Positions 25,300 through 33,077 of a DNA stretch of 64,000 bases are shown here, in pieces. Made by a program: the position numbers and the translations under genes. The notes under the pieces are model-generated. The model saw only the letters and a list, made by a program, of their open reading frames with translations, was not told where the DNA came from and searched no databases. The DNA comes from Methylobacterium platani (GTDB lineage Bacteria > Pseudomonadota > Alphaproteobacteria > Rhizobiales > Beijerinckiaceae). Location: contig NZ_LWHQ01000022.1 of the NCBI RefSeq assembly GCF_001653715.1, positions 1 through 64,000 of the forward strand, read 5' to 3'. Position 1 is the first letter of the stretch. Every line of letters starts with the position of its first letter.

Positions 25300-27084
25300 T
25301 CAGGAGACCGTCCGCCCGCCGAGCCGGGCGATCTCCCAGGGCGGCGCGATCTCCTCGCGGGTCGCGCAGAGCCCGGACCGGACCATCGCCCGCCCCGCCG
25401 CGGGCGACGCCGTGACGACGCAGAACGGCACGGCGAGGAGGCTGCCGAGGGTGAGCGGCAGGCTCCAGACGAGCAGCGCCGGCGAGACGACGGCCAGCGC
25501 CCCGCAGACGGCGAGCCCGAACAGCGTGACGCCGCGCAGGGCCGCCAGCGCCTCGCCCCAGCCGAGCGTCCGGGCGTCCCGGTCCTGCGCCGTCCACAGC
25601 CCGGCGCGCCCGAGACCGAGCCCGATCAGTACCGCGGTAAGCCGCACCGACGACGCAGCCAGCAGCAGGAACGAGGCCGCGACCTCGGCCAGCATCCCGG
25701 CAAGGAAGCGGGCGCCGCCGCCATGGGCCGCCCGCACCTCGCGGTCGGAGAGCGCCGCGGCGTAGCCGGCGAGCTTCGGGGCGAGGGAGAGCAGGAGCCA
25801 GGCGAGGTAGAGCGCGGCGGCGCCCGCGGCCGGGCCGCCTTGCGTCGCGGCCCGCCAGGGCAGCAGCAGCAGGGCCAGCGTCAGGGCCGGCGGGTTGAGG
25901 AACATCATCACCGCCCAGGCGAGTTGGAAGCGGCTCATCGGCAGGAGCCCGGGCATCGCCGGCAGGCGCAGGTACTGCATGTTGCCCCGGCACCAGCGGG
26001 CGTCGCGGACGAGGTGGTCGAGGAGGGTCGGCGGGTTGTCCTCGAAGCTGCCCTCCTCGAGCGGCAGCACCCGGACCTCGTAGCCGGCCCGGCGCATCAG
26101 CACCGCCTCGACCTGGTCGTGCGAGAGCACCGACCCGCCGCCGCGCAACCGCGGCAGCCGGCAATGGGCCGCGAAGGGCGCGATGCGCACGACCGCGTTG
26201 TGGCCCCAGAACGGGCCGCATTCCGCCCCCCACCAGGCCGCACCCAGCGTGTAGGGCAGCATGCCGTGGCGCATGCCGAACTGGAACAGCCGCGAAAAGG
26301 CGCTGCCCGCCGGCGCGCCCACCGCCAGGCTCTGCAGGATGCCGAGGCGGGGATGCGCCTGCATGATCCGCACGAGGCGCAGGATCGCCGGGCCGGTCAT
26401 CAGGCTGTCGGCGTCGAGGGGCAGCATCAGGTCGGCGTCGCTGCCGGCGCAGAAATCCTGCAGGTTGCCGGCCTTGTAGCCGGTATTCTCGCTCCGGCGC
26501 CGGTAGCGGATCCGGGCGGCCGCGTCCGGGGCCAGCCCGGCGCGCCAGGCGGCGACCCACGCCTCCTCGGCCCGGATCACGCCCGGATCGTCGCTGTCGC
26601 TCAGGACATGGTAGCCGAAGGCGGACCCGAAGCCGGTGCGCTCCAGGCTCTCGCGCACCAGGGCGAGGCGGGCGAGCGCCCGGGCCGGGTCCTCGTTGCG
26701 CAGCGTCATCACGACGGCGGTCGTCAGGTGGAGGGGAATGTCCCCCTCCCCCGCCGCGGCGTGGGGCGCCGCCGCCATCAGCCCGGCGCGGCCGGCCCGC
26801 AGCAGCACGAAGCCGATCGCGGCGTTCCAGAATCCGAGCACCGTCCAGGGCAGGGTGGCGAGGCCGCAGGCGAGGAGCGCGAGGTCGAGCCCGTCGAACC
26901 CGTCCGCCGCCAGGACGCCCCACAGGCAGGCCGCGAGTCCCGCGATGGTCGCGAGAGTGAGCCCGAGCACCAGGAGACGGCGGCGACGCAGGGTGACCGA
27001 GGCTTGCAGGCCCGTCGGCGTCGTGAGAGGAGCGCGGGCGGGCCCCTCCGCGAGGGTGACCACCGAGGAGTCGGTTTGCGGCAT
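25300..27084 (-). CDS. opgH: Glucans biosynthesis glucosyltransferase H
   Basis: 594-residue inner-membrane GT2 enzyme that polymerises UDP-glucose into osmoregulated periplasmic glucan. Transmembrane segments flank a large cytosolic domain with SDSDDPGV, LPLDADSLMTG (metal-binding DxD), ECGPFWGHNAVVR, SHDQVEA and ARWCRGN (QxxRW-like). It is shorter than gamma-proteobacterial OpgH (~850) because both termini are reduced, as in other alphaproteobacteria. No opgG is adjacent. It is divergent from the MDR dehydrogenase with only 33 bases between the starts. Confidence 0.9.
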   Translation of the reverse strand: MPQTDSSVVTLAEGPARAPLTTPTGLQASVTLRRRRLLVLGLTLATIAGLAACLWGVLAADGFDGLDLALLACGLATLPWTVLGFWNAAIGFVLLRAGRAGLMAAAPHAAAGEGDIPLHLTTAVVMTLRNEDPARALARLALVRESLERTGFGSAFGYHVLSDSDDPGVIRAEEAWVAAWRAGLAPDAAARIRYRRRSENTGYKAGNLQDFCAGSDADLMLPLDADSLMTGPAILRLVRIMQAHPRLGILQSLAVGAPAGSAFSRLFQFGMRHGMLPYTLGAAWWGAECGPFWGHNAVVRIAPFAAHCRLPRLRGGGSVLSHDQVEAVLMRRAGYEVRVLPLEEGSFEDNPPTLLDHLVRDARWCRGNMQYLRLPAMPGLLPMSRFQLAWAVMMFLNPPALTLALLLLPWRAATQGGPAAGAAALYLAWLLLSLAPKLAGYAAALSDREVRAAHGGGARFLAGMLAEVAASFLLLAASSVRLTAVLIGLGLGRAGLWTAQDRDARTLGWGEALAALRGVTLFGLAVCGALAVVSPALLVWSLPLTLGSLLAVPFCVVTASPAAGRAMVRSGLCATREEIAPPWEIARLGGRTVS

Positions 27085-27117
27085 CGTCAGGCATCCGGGA
27101 GCGGCACGGCGGACGCC

Positions 27118-28065
27118 GTGCGGGCGCTCTGGTATAGCGCAGCCGGACAAGCGGAGCTGCGGCAAGAGCGCCTGCCCGCGCCCGGCCCGGACGAGGTCCG
27201 GGTACGCACCCTGTGGACGGCCCTGAGCCGCGGCACCGAGCGGCTGGTCTTCGAGGGCCGCGTGCCCGACGCGGTGGCCGACCGGATGCGGGCCCCGGCG
27301 CAAGGCGGCGCCTTCTCGTTTCCGGTCAAGTACGGCTACTGCGCCGTCGGCGAGACGCAGGACGGCACGCCCGTCTTCGCGCTCCGGCCGCACCAGGAGG
27401 CCTTCAACGCCCCCCTGGCGGCGCTCTGTCCGCTGCCGGCCGGCCTGCCGCCGCGTCGCGCGGTGCTCGCCGCCAACATGGAGACGGCGCTGAACGCCCT
27501 GTGGGATTCCGGCGCCGGCCCCGGCGACCGGATCGCCGTGGTCGGCGGCGGCGTGGTCGGGCTCTTCGTCGCCCATCTCTGCGCCGGGCTGCCGGGGGCG
27601 GAGGTTCTCGTCATCGACCGCGATCCGGCCCGGGCCGCGACCGCGCGGGCCCTGGATCTTGCATTCGCGCTGCCGGAGGAGGCGGAGCCGGAGGCCGACA
27701 TCGTGTTCCATGCCAGCGCCAGCGCGGCGGGTCTCGCCCTCGCCCTGTCGCTCGCCGGCGAGGAAGCGGCGATCGTCGAGCTGAGCTGGTACGGCGACGC
27801 GCCGGTCGCGAGCCCCCTCGGCCTCGCCTTCCACGCCCGGCGCCTGCGCCTCGTCGCGAGCCAGGTCGGGGCGGTGGCGGCCTCGCGCCGCCCGCGCTGG
27901 AGCCACCGGCGGCGCCTCCTCAAGGCCCTCGACCTGCTCGCCGATCCCCGCCTCGACGCCCTCCTCACCGAGGAGATCGCCTTCGACGCCCTCCCCGCCG
28001 CCCTCCCGCGCCTGCTCGCGCCCGGCGCGCCGGGCCTGTGCACCGTGATCCGCTACGACGGCTAG
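27118..28065 (+). CDS. MDR-superfamily dehydrogenase (BchC-like)
   Basis: 315 residues, medium-chain dehydrogenase fold. The N-terminal motif LSRGTERLVFEGRVP (about 39-53) and FPVKYGYCAVG are those of the BchC/threonine-dehydrogenase-like subgroup. The NAD(P) Rossmann motif is VVGGGVVGLFVAHL (about 141-154). The usual GHE catalytic-zinc motif is missing, so zinc catalysis is doubtful. The GTG at 27118 fits; the long upstream frame is antisense to opgH. It heads the group containing a QueD-like protein, a glycosyltransferase and a methyltransferase. The substrate is unknown. Confidence 0.8.
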   Translation: MRALWYSAAGQAELRQERLPAPGPDEVRVRTLWTALSRGTERLVFEGRVPDAVADRMRAPAQGGAFSFPVKYGYCAVGETQDGTPVFALRPHQEAFNAPLAALCPLPAGLPPRRAVLAANMETALNALWDSGAGPGDRIAVVGGGVVGLFVAHLCAGLPGAEVLVIDRDPARAATARALDLAFALPEEAEPEADIVFHASASAAGLALALSLAGEEAAIVELSWYGDAPVASPLGLAFHARRLRLVASQVGAVAASRRPRWSHRRRLLKALDLLADPRLDALLTEEIAFDALPAALPRLLAPGAPGLCTVIRYDG

Positions 28066-28101
28066 AGCCGCGCCCGATCGCGGCGCGATCGGGCGCGGCT
28101 C
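28065..28101 (+). terminator. 17-bp perfect hairpin after dehydrogenase gene
   Basis: Two exact 17-base arms with a 3-base loop, beginning at the last base of the dehydrogenase stop codon. There is no T-run, so it may be a Rho-assisted terminator, a processing stem or an attenuator. It separates the dehydrogenase from the tightly packed three-gene unit that follows. Confidence 0.5.
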
Positions 28102-28179
28102 CGGGCCGTTGAAACTGCTGCATCTCCGTCGACGAACCGGTATCCGCCGCGTCGGACAATGCTCTGGAAGGAAGCCGCC

Positions 28180-28581
28180 ATGTACGCCGTCGAGGTCCGC
28201 GAGCACGTGATGATCGCCCACAGCTTCCGCGGGGCGCTGTTCGGGCCGGCGCAGGGCCTGCACGGGGCGACCTTCGTGGTCGACGTGGCGTTCTTCCGCG
28301 AGAGCCTGACCGCCGACGGGGTGGTGGTCGATATCGGCCGGGCGGGCGAGGCGCTCAAGGCCGTGCTGGCGCCGCTCAACTACCGCAACCTCGACGACCT
28401 GCCGGACTTCGCCGGCACGAACACCACCACCGAGTTCCTGTGCGGGCACATCCACGGGGCGATGGCGGCGGCGGCCCGGGCCGGCGCCCTCGGCCCCGGC
28501 GGCGAGGGCGTGAGCCGCATCCGCGTCACCCTGCACGAATCCCACCTCGCCCGCGCCTGGTTCGAGGCGCCGCTCGCCTGA
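28180..28581 (+). CDS. 6-carboxytetrahydropterin synthase-like protein, catalytic residues replaced
   Basis: 133 residues with the QueD/PTPS T-fold (tunnelling fold). Alignment by eye with E. coli QueD pairs its AAH with IAH (His14) and its CGRLHGH with AQGLHGA. The catalytic Cys is therefore Ala24, one zinc His is retained (His28) and the third zinc His is Ala30. The DHH segment is NYR (67-69), while the pterin-anchoring Glu is kept (Glu120). It is unlikely to do classical QueD chemistry but may bind a pterin-like ligand. The ATG at 28180 follows AAGGAAG; a start 21 bases upstream is less likely. Its stop overlaps the glycosyltransferase start. Confidence 0.8.
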   Translation: MYAVEVREHVMIAHSFRGALFGPAQGLHGATFVVDVAFFRESLTADGVVVDIGRAGEALKAVLAPLNYRNLDDLPDFAGTNTTTEFLCGHIHGAMAAAARAGALGPGGEGVSRIRVTLHESHLARAWFEAPLA

Positions 28582-29636
28582 TGCGCCTCGTCCTCGCCGT
28601 CCCGGGCGACCTCGCGGCCCCGACCGGGGGCTACGCCTATGCCCGCGCGCTCCTGGAGCACCTGCCGGCCCAGGGCGTCGAGGCCGTGCACCTCGCCCTG
28701 CCGGCCGGATTTCCGGATCCGGATGCCGACGACGTCGCCCGCACCGCCGCCCTCCTGGCGGCGGTCCCGGCCGAGGCCGCGCTCCTCGTCGACGGCCTCG
28801 CCTACGGGGCGCTGCCGCCCGAGGCGATCCGCGCGACCGGCCGGCCGGTCTGCGCCCTGGTGCACCATCCCCTCGGCCACGAGACCGGGCTGACGCCGGA
28901 GCGCGCGGCGGCCCTCATCGCGGGCGAGCGCGCGGCCTTGGCGCTGGCCGCCCGGGTGATCGCCTCGAGCCGGTTCACCGCCCGGATGCTCGCCGGCGAG
29001 TTCGGCGTGGCCCCGGAGCGGATCGCCGTCGCCGAGCCCGGAACGCCCCCGAGGCCCCGGGTGGCGCCGCGGCCGGGTCCCCACGTGCGCCTCCTCGCCG
29101 TCGGCACGGTGACGCCGCGCAAGGGCTACCCGGTGCTGGTGGACGCGCTCGCGGGGCTCGCCGGCCTCGACTGGTCGCTCACCGTCGCGGGCACCCTCGA
29201 CCGGGCGCCGGATTGCGCGGCGAACCTGCGCGACCGGATCGCCGCCGCGGGTCTGACCGACCGCATCACGCTCGCCGGGGCGGTGACGCAGGCGGAGCTG
29301 GAGCGGCTCGCGGCCGAGGCCGACATCGCGGTCTCGGCCTCGCTGTTCGAGGGCTACGGCATGGCGCTGACGGAGGCCCTGGCCCGGGGCCTGCCGCTCG
29401 TCGCCGCCGCCGGCGGCGCCGCGGCCGAGACGGTGCCGCCGGGCGCCGGCCTCGCGGTGCCGCCCGGCGACGCGGCCGCGCTCGCGGCCGCGCTTGGCGC
29501 CCTGATCGCCGATCCCGCCCGCCGGGCCGAGGCCGCCGCCGCGTCCTTCGCGGCGGGACGCCACCTGCCGGACTGGCCCGACACCGCCGCGGCGGTCGCC
29601 GCTTCCCTGAGGACAGACTGCCCGAGGACAGCATGA
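28581..29636 (+). CDS. GT4-family glycosyltransferase
   Basis: 351 residues, GT-B fold. The N-terminal glycine loop is PTGGYAYARALL (about 14-25). The C-terminal nucleotide-sugar domain has GTVTPRKGYPVLVDAL (about 175-190) and the retaining-enzyme motif SLFEGYGMALTEAL (about 255-268). No transmembrane helix, so it is cytosolic. The start shares one base with the QueD-like gene's stop (TGATG) and its own stop overlaps the methyltransferase start. The acceptor is unknown; its coupling to a pterin-fold protein suggests a small heterocycle rather than a polysaccharide. Confidence 0.87.
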   Translation: MRLVLAVPGDLAAPTGGYAYARALLEHLPAQGVEAVHLALPAGFPDPDADDVARTAALLAAVPAEAALLVDGLAYGALPPEAIRATGRPVCALVHHPLGHETGLTPERAAALIAGERAALALAARVIASSRFTARMLAGEFGVAPERIAVAEPGTPPRPRVAPRPGPHVRLLAVGTVTPRKGYPVLVDALAGLAGLDWSLTVAGTLDRAPDCAANLRDRIAAAGLTDRITLAGAVTQAELERLAAEADIAVSASLFEGYGMALTEALARGLPLVAAAGGAAAETVPPGAGLAVPPGDAAALAAALGALIADPARRAEAAAASFAAGRHLPDWPDTAAAVAASLRTDCPRTA

Positions 29637-30469
29637 CCGGCTTCAGCCCCGACTGGCTCGCCCTGCGCGAGCCCGCCGACCGCGCGGCGCGCGACCCCGG
29701 CCTCGTCGCCGCCCTGGCCCGGGCGCTGCCGCGCCCGGTGCGGGCGGTCGATCTCGGCTGCGGCACCGGCTCGAACCTGCGGGCGCTGGCGCCGCGTCTC
29801 GGGCCGGCGCAGGACTGGCTCCTCGTCGACCACGATCCCGCCCTGCTCGCCGCGGCGCGGGACCGCCTCGCGGCCTGGGCCGAGGATGCGGAGGCGGACG
29901 GGGACGGGCTGGTCCTGCGCAGCGGCAAGGCCCGGATCGCGGTGCGGTTTCGCGCCCTCGACCTCGCCGCCGATCCGGGCGCGGCCCTGACCGAAGCGCC
30001 CGACCTCGTCACCGCGGCGGCGCTGTTCGACCTGACCTCGGAGGCCTGGATCGCCGCCCTGGCGCGCGCGGTCGCCGCGGCCGGCGCCGCCTTCTACACC
30101 GCGCTGACCTATGACGGGCACGAGGCCTGGACGCCGCCGCATCCGGCCGACGCCGCGATCCACGCCGCGTTCCTCGCCCATCAGGCCGGCGACAAGGGCT
30201 TCGGGCCCGCCGCCGGCCCGGGGGCGACGGCGGCGCTGGCAAGGGCCTTCGGCAGCCGCGGCTACCGGGTCGAGACCGCGGAGAGCCCCTGGCGCCTCGG
30301 CCCGGACGACGCCGCGCTGCTGCACCCGCTCGCCGAGGGCACGGCGCGGGCGGCGCGGGAGACCGGGCGGGTCGCGGCGGACGCGGCCGCGTCCTGGGCG
30401 GCCTTGCGGCGCGCGCCCGGCACGGGGGCGGTGATCGGGCACCGGGACCTGCTGGCGCTGCCGGGCTGA
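29633..30469 (+). CDS. Class I SAM-dependent methyltransferase
   Basis: 278 residues. The SAM-binding motif I AVDLGCGTGSNLRAL lies at about 36-50 and the acidic end of strand 2 (LLVDHDPALL) at about 63-72. The rest is Ala-rich and less conserved. It overlaps the glycosyltransferase stop by four bases (ATGA). Likely the last step of the three-gene unit, methylating oxygen or nitrogen on the glycosylated product. The target is unknown. Confidence 0.82.
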   Translation: MTGFSPDWLALREPADRAARDPGLVAALARALPRPVRAVDLGCGTGSNLRALAPRLGPAQDWLLVDHDPALLAAARDRLAAWAEDAEADGDGLVLRSGKARIAVRFRALDLAADPGAALTEAPDLVTAAALFDLTSEAWIAALARAVAAAGAAFYTALTYDGHEAWTPPHPADAAIHAAFLAHQAGDKGFGPAAGPGATAALARAFGSRGYRVETAESPWRLGPDDAALLHPLAEGTARAARETGRVAADAAASWAALRRAPGTGAVIGHRDLLALPG

Positions 30470-30548
30470 GCCGCGCCGGCCAAGGGAAAGGGAACCTTGC
30501 AGGCCTGCCCGTCGCCTTCGACCGGGGCCGTTCGACGGCGCTGCGGCG

Positions 30549-32000
30549 TCAGGCGCTGTCGCGCCCGTAGACGTCCTCGATGCGGATGATGTCGTCCTCG
30601 CCGGTATAGCTGCCGACCTGGACCTCGATCAGCTCGAGCGGGATCTTGCCCGGATTGGCCAGCCGGTGGACGCACCCGATCGGCAGATAGGCCGCCTCGT
30701 TCTCGTGGACGAGGCGCACCACCCCGTCCACCGTCACCTCGGCGGTGCCGCGCACCACCACCCAGTGCTCGGCCCGGTGGTAGTGCTTCTGCAGCGACAG
30801 CCGGCCGCCCGGCTTCACGGTGATCCGCTTCACCTGGAAGCGCCCGCCGATGTCGATGCGCTGGTAGGAGCCCCACGGGCGGTACATCAGCCGGTGGGCG
30901 TCCGCCTCCGGCTCGGCCCGCCGCCGCAGGGCCTCGACCAGGCCCTTCACCTCCGCCCCGGCGGTGCGGCTCGTCACCAGCACCGCGTCGTCCGTCGTCA
31001 CCACCACCACGTCGTCGAGGCCGACCACCGTGGTCAGGATCTCGCCGGAGGAATGGACCAGGCTGTTGCGGGTGCCCTGCACCGCCACGCGGCCGCGCAG
31101 GGCGTTGCCGTCGCCGTCCCGGGGCGAGACCTCCCACAGCGCCCCCCAGGTGCCGATATCCGACCACGGGAAGCTCACCGGCAGCACGCCGGCCCGCTCG
31201 GTCCGCTCCATCACGGCGTAGTCGATCGAGATCTGCGGCGCCTGCGCGAAGGCCGCCTCGCCGAGGCGCACGAAATCGAGGTCGCGGGCGGCGGTCGCGA
31301 CGGCGGCGCGGGCGGCCGCCAGCACCGCCGGGGCGTAGGCCTCGAGCTCGTCCAGCATCACGTCGGCGCGGAACAGGAAGTAGCCGCCGTTCCACAGCGC
31401 GCCCTCGGCGATCAGGCCGGCGGCGCGGGCGGCGTCGGGCTTCTCGAGGAAGCGGGCGACCGCGCGGGCGCCGGCCTCGCCCGCCGCGCCCGGCAGGGCG
31501 GCGCCGGGCTGGATGTAGCCGTAGGCGGTGGAGGGCTGCGTCGGCGCGAGGCCGAGCGTCATGATGCGCCCGGCCCGCGCCCCGGCGCGGGCGGCACGCG
31601 CCGCCGCCACGAAGGCCGCGTCGTCGCCGACGGCGTGGTCGGCCGGCAGGATCAGCACCAGGGCCTGGGGGTCGCGGGCGGCGGCGGTGAGCGTCGCGAC
31701 GGCGACGGCCGGGGCGGAATCGCGCCGGCACGGTTCGAGCAGGATGTCGGCGGCGACCCCGCCCTGGGCGAGTTGCTCGGCGACGAGGAAGCGGGCGTCG
31801 TTGGCGGTGACGACCGCCGGGCGCGCGAACACGGCAGGGTCGGCGAGGCGCGCGGCGGTGGCCTGGAACGACGAGCGGCCGGGCTCGGCGAGGGGGATGA
31901 ACTGCTTGGGAAAGCTCTCGCGGGAGGCCGGCCACAGCCGCGTCCCGGACCCGCCGCACAGGATCACCGGGTGGATCAGACCATCCTGCTCGGAATGCAT
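30549..32000 (-). CDS. manC: Mannose-1-phosphate guanylyltransferase / mannose-6-phosphate isomerase
   Basis: 483-residue bifunctional enzyme. The N-terminal nucleotidyltransferase has ILCGGSGTRLWPASRE and FPKQF (about 13-35); the C-terminal type II isomerase is a cupin (LSLQKHYHRAEHWVVVRG, about 408-425). It makes GDP-mannose for exopolysaccharide or lipopolysaccharide. The phosphomannomutase at 44.4-45.9 kb could supply mannose-1-phosphate. The ATG at 32000 follows GAGAGGGG. It converges on the methyltransferase gene. Confidence 0.93.
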   Translation of the reverse strand: MHSEQDGLIHPVILCGGSGTRLWPASRESFPKQFIPLAEPGRSSFQATAARLADPAVFARPAVVTANDARFLVAEQLAQGGVAADILLEPCRRDSAPAVAVATLTAAARDPQALVLILPADHAVGDDAAFVAAARAARAGARAGRIMTLGLAPTQPSTAYGYIQPGAALPGAAGEAGARAVARFLEKPDAARAAGLIAEGALWNGGYFLFRADVMLDELEAYAPAVLAAARAAVATAARDLDFVRLGEAAFAQAPQISIDYAVMERTERAGVLPVSFPWSDIGTWGALWEVSPRDGDGNALRGRVAVQGTRNSLVHSSGEILTTVVGLDDVVVVTTDDAVLVTSRTAGAEVKGLVEALRRRAEPEADAHRLMYRPWGSYQRIDIGGRFQVKRITVKPGGRLSLQKHYHRAEHWVVVRGTAEVTVDGVVRLVHENEAAYLPIGCVHRLANPGKIPLELIEVQVGSYTGEDDIIRIEDVYGRDSA

Positions 32001-32321
32001 CTCGGCCCCTCTCGAAGGATGCGGGCGAAACCGCCGCGTCGACCGTCGCTCCCGCCGGCGCATGGTCGGGGTTCCATGTTCTGGATTCCCGGGGGATCGC
32101 CAACACCCGATCTCGTCGGACCGGACCCGGCCGAAGGGAGGGGTCTACCGCCAAAGCATGTACACCGGCCGCGATCCCGAGGCCAGGATCGGAGCCTCCC
32201 GCGCCCGCACGGGCTCGGCGCGTCGTTAATCGAAACCGCGGGCGCCCGCCGGGAGCGGAGGTCTCACTTGTCCCTCCACCCCGTCACCCCTCCCCCACCC
32301 CATCACCCCGTCCCCACCCCG
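32001..32321. other. Spacer upstream of manC with C-rich repeats
   Basis: 321 bases between two minus-strand genes. No gene is seen. Near the cytochrome end (32279-32347, partly inside that gene) is a degenerate repeat of CACCCCGTCACCCCTCCCC-like units, a simple-sequence tract. The manC promoter probably lies within 32010-32250. Confidence 0.4.
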
Positions 32322-32867
32322 TCACCCCTCCCCCTGCCCCCGCCCCGGCAGCATCCGCCGCAGGGTCCCGTCGCGGCGCACCCAATGGTGGTGCAGGGCG
32401 GCGCCCGCGTGCAGGGCCACGAGGGCGACGAGCGTGAAGGCCGCGACCTGGTGTACCCGGAGGATCGCCTCGCCCACCGGCATGCCGCCGGAGACCGGCA
32501 GGGTGAGGGGGAGCGTGAAGTACAGCATCACCGGCGCACAGCAGGCCGAGGTGCCGGCCCAGCCGAGGAGCGGCACCAGGACGATCAGGGCGTAGAGCGC
32601 GAGGTGCGAGGCCTGCGCCGCCCGGCGCTGCCAGGCCGGCAGGCCCGCCGCCAGCGGCGGGGCGCCGCGAGCGGCCCGCACCAGGAGGCGGGCCAGCGCC
32701 AGCGCCAGCACCGTGAGACCGAACGACTTGTGCCATTCGTAGAGGGCGTTCTTCACCGGCCCGTCCGGCAGGTTGGCCATGGCGAGCGCGATCGGCACCA
32801 GGGCGAAGACCAGGGCGGCGACCGCCCAGTGCAGCGCCTTCTGGGACGGGGCGTAGCGACGCGGCAT
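32322..32867 (-). CDS. Cytochrome b561-type membrane protein
   Basis: 181 residues, four transmembrane helices. Histidines placed as haem ligands occur in KALHWAV (His13), YEWHKSFG (about 45), QASHLALYAL (about 91) and near HAGAALHHHWV (about 153-160). This is the YceJ/CybB quinol oxidase or superoxide-linked di-haem family of the inner membrane. Two Cys in TSACCAPV are unusual. It is divergent from ribA (starts about 210 bases apart). Confidence 0.87.
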   Translation of the reverse strand: MPRRYAPSQKALHWAVAALVFALVPIALAMANLPDGPVKNALYEWHKSFGLTVLALALARLLVRAARGAPPLAAGLPAWQRRAAQASHLALYALIVLVPLLGWAGTSACCAPVMLYFTLPLTLPVSGGMPVGEAILRVHQVAAFTLVALVALHAGAALHHHWVRRDGTLRRMLPGRGQGEG

Positions 32868-33077
32868 GATCTGGCCTCACTCCCGGGGTGTATGGACGGC
32901 CTGGACAATCGCGAAAGGTTGATGAAGGGATCCGCAGCAAAGCGGGGCCGCAGGCCCCACATGGCGGCGGGCGTCCGGGCGTCGATCCTTGGCCGATCCT
33001 CGGCCGATCCCCGCCGGTCCGTCCGCATCCGGTTTCCGGCCCGCCGCGACAGCGCCGGGCCCTCTCTCTCAGGGTCG

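Noticed and set aside
27085-28545. N-terminal extension of OpgH of nearly 490 residues on the minus strand
   Set aside because: It is antisense to the dehydrogenase and QueD-like genes and has shadow composition; the start at 27084 gives a family-length protein.
32279-32347. C-rich CACCCC repeats considered as a CRISPR-like or regulatory array
   Set aside because: Units are degenerate, of unequal length and without spacers; simple-sequence slippage at the end of the cytochrome gene explains them.
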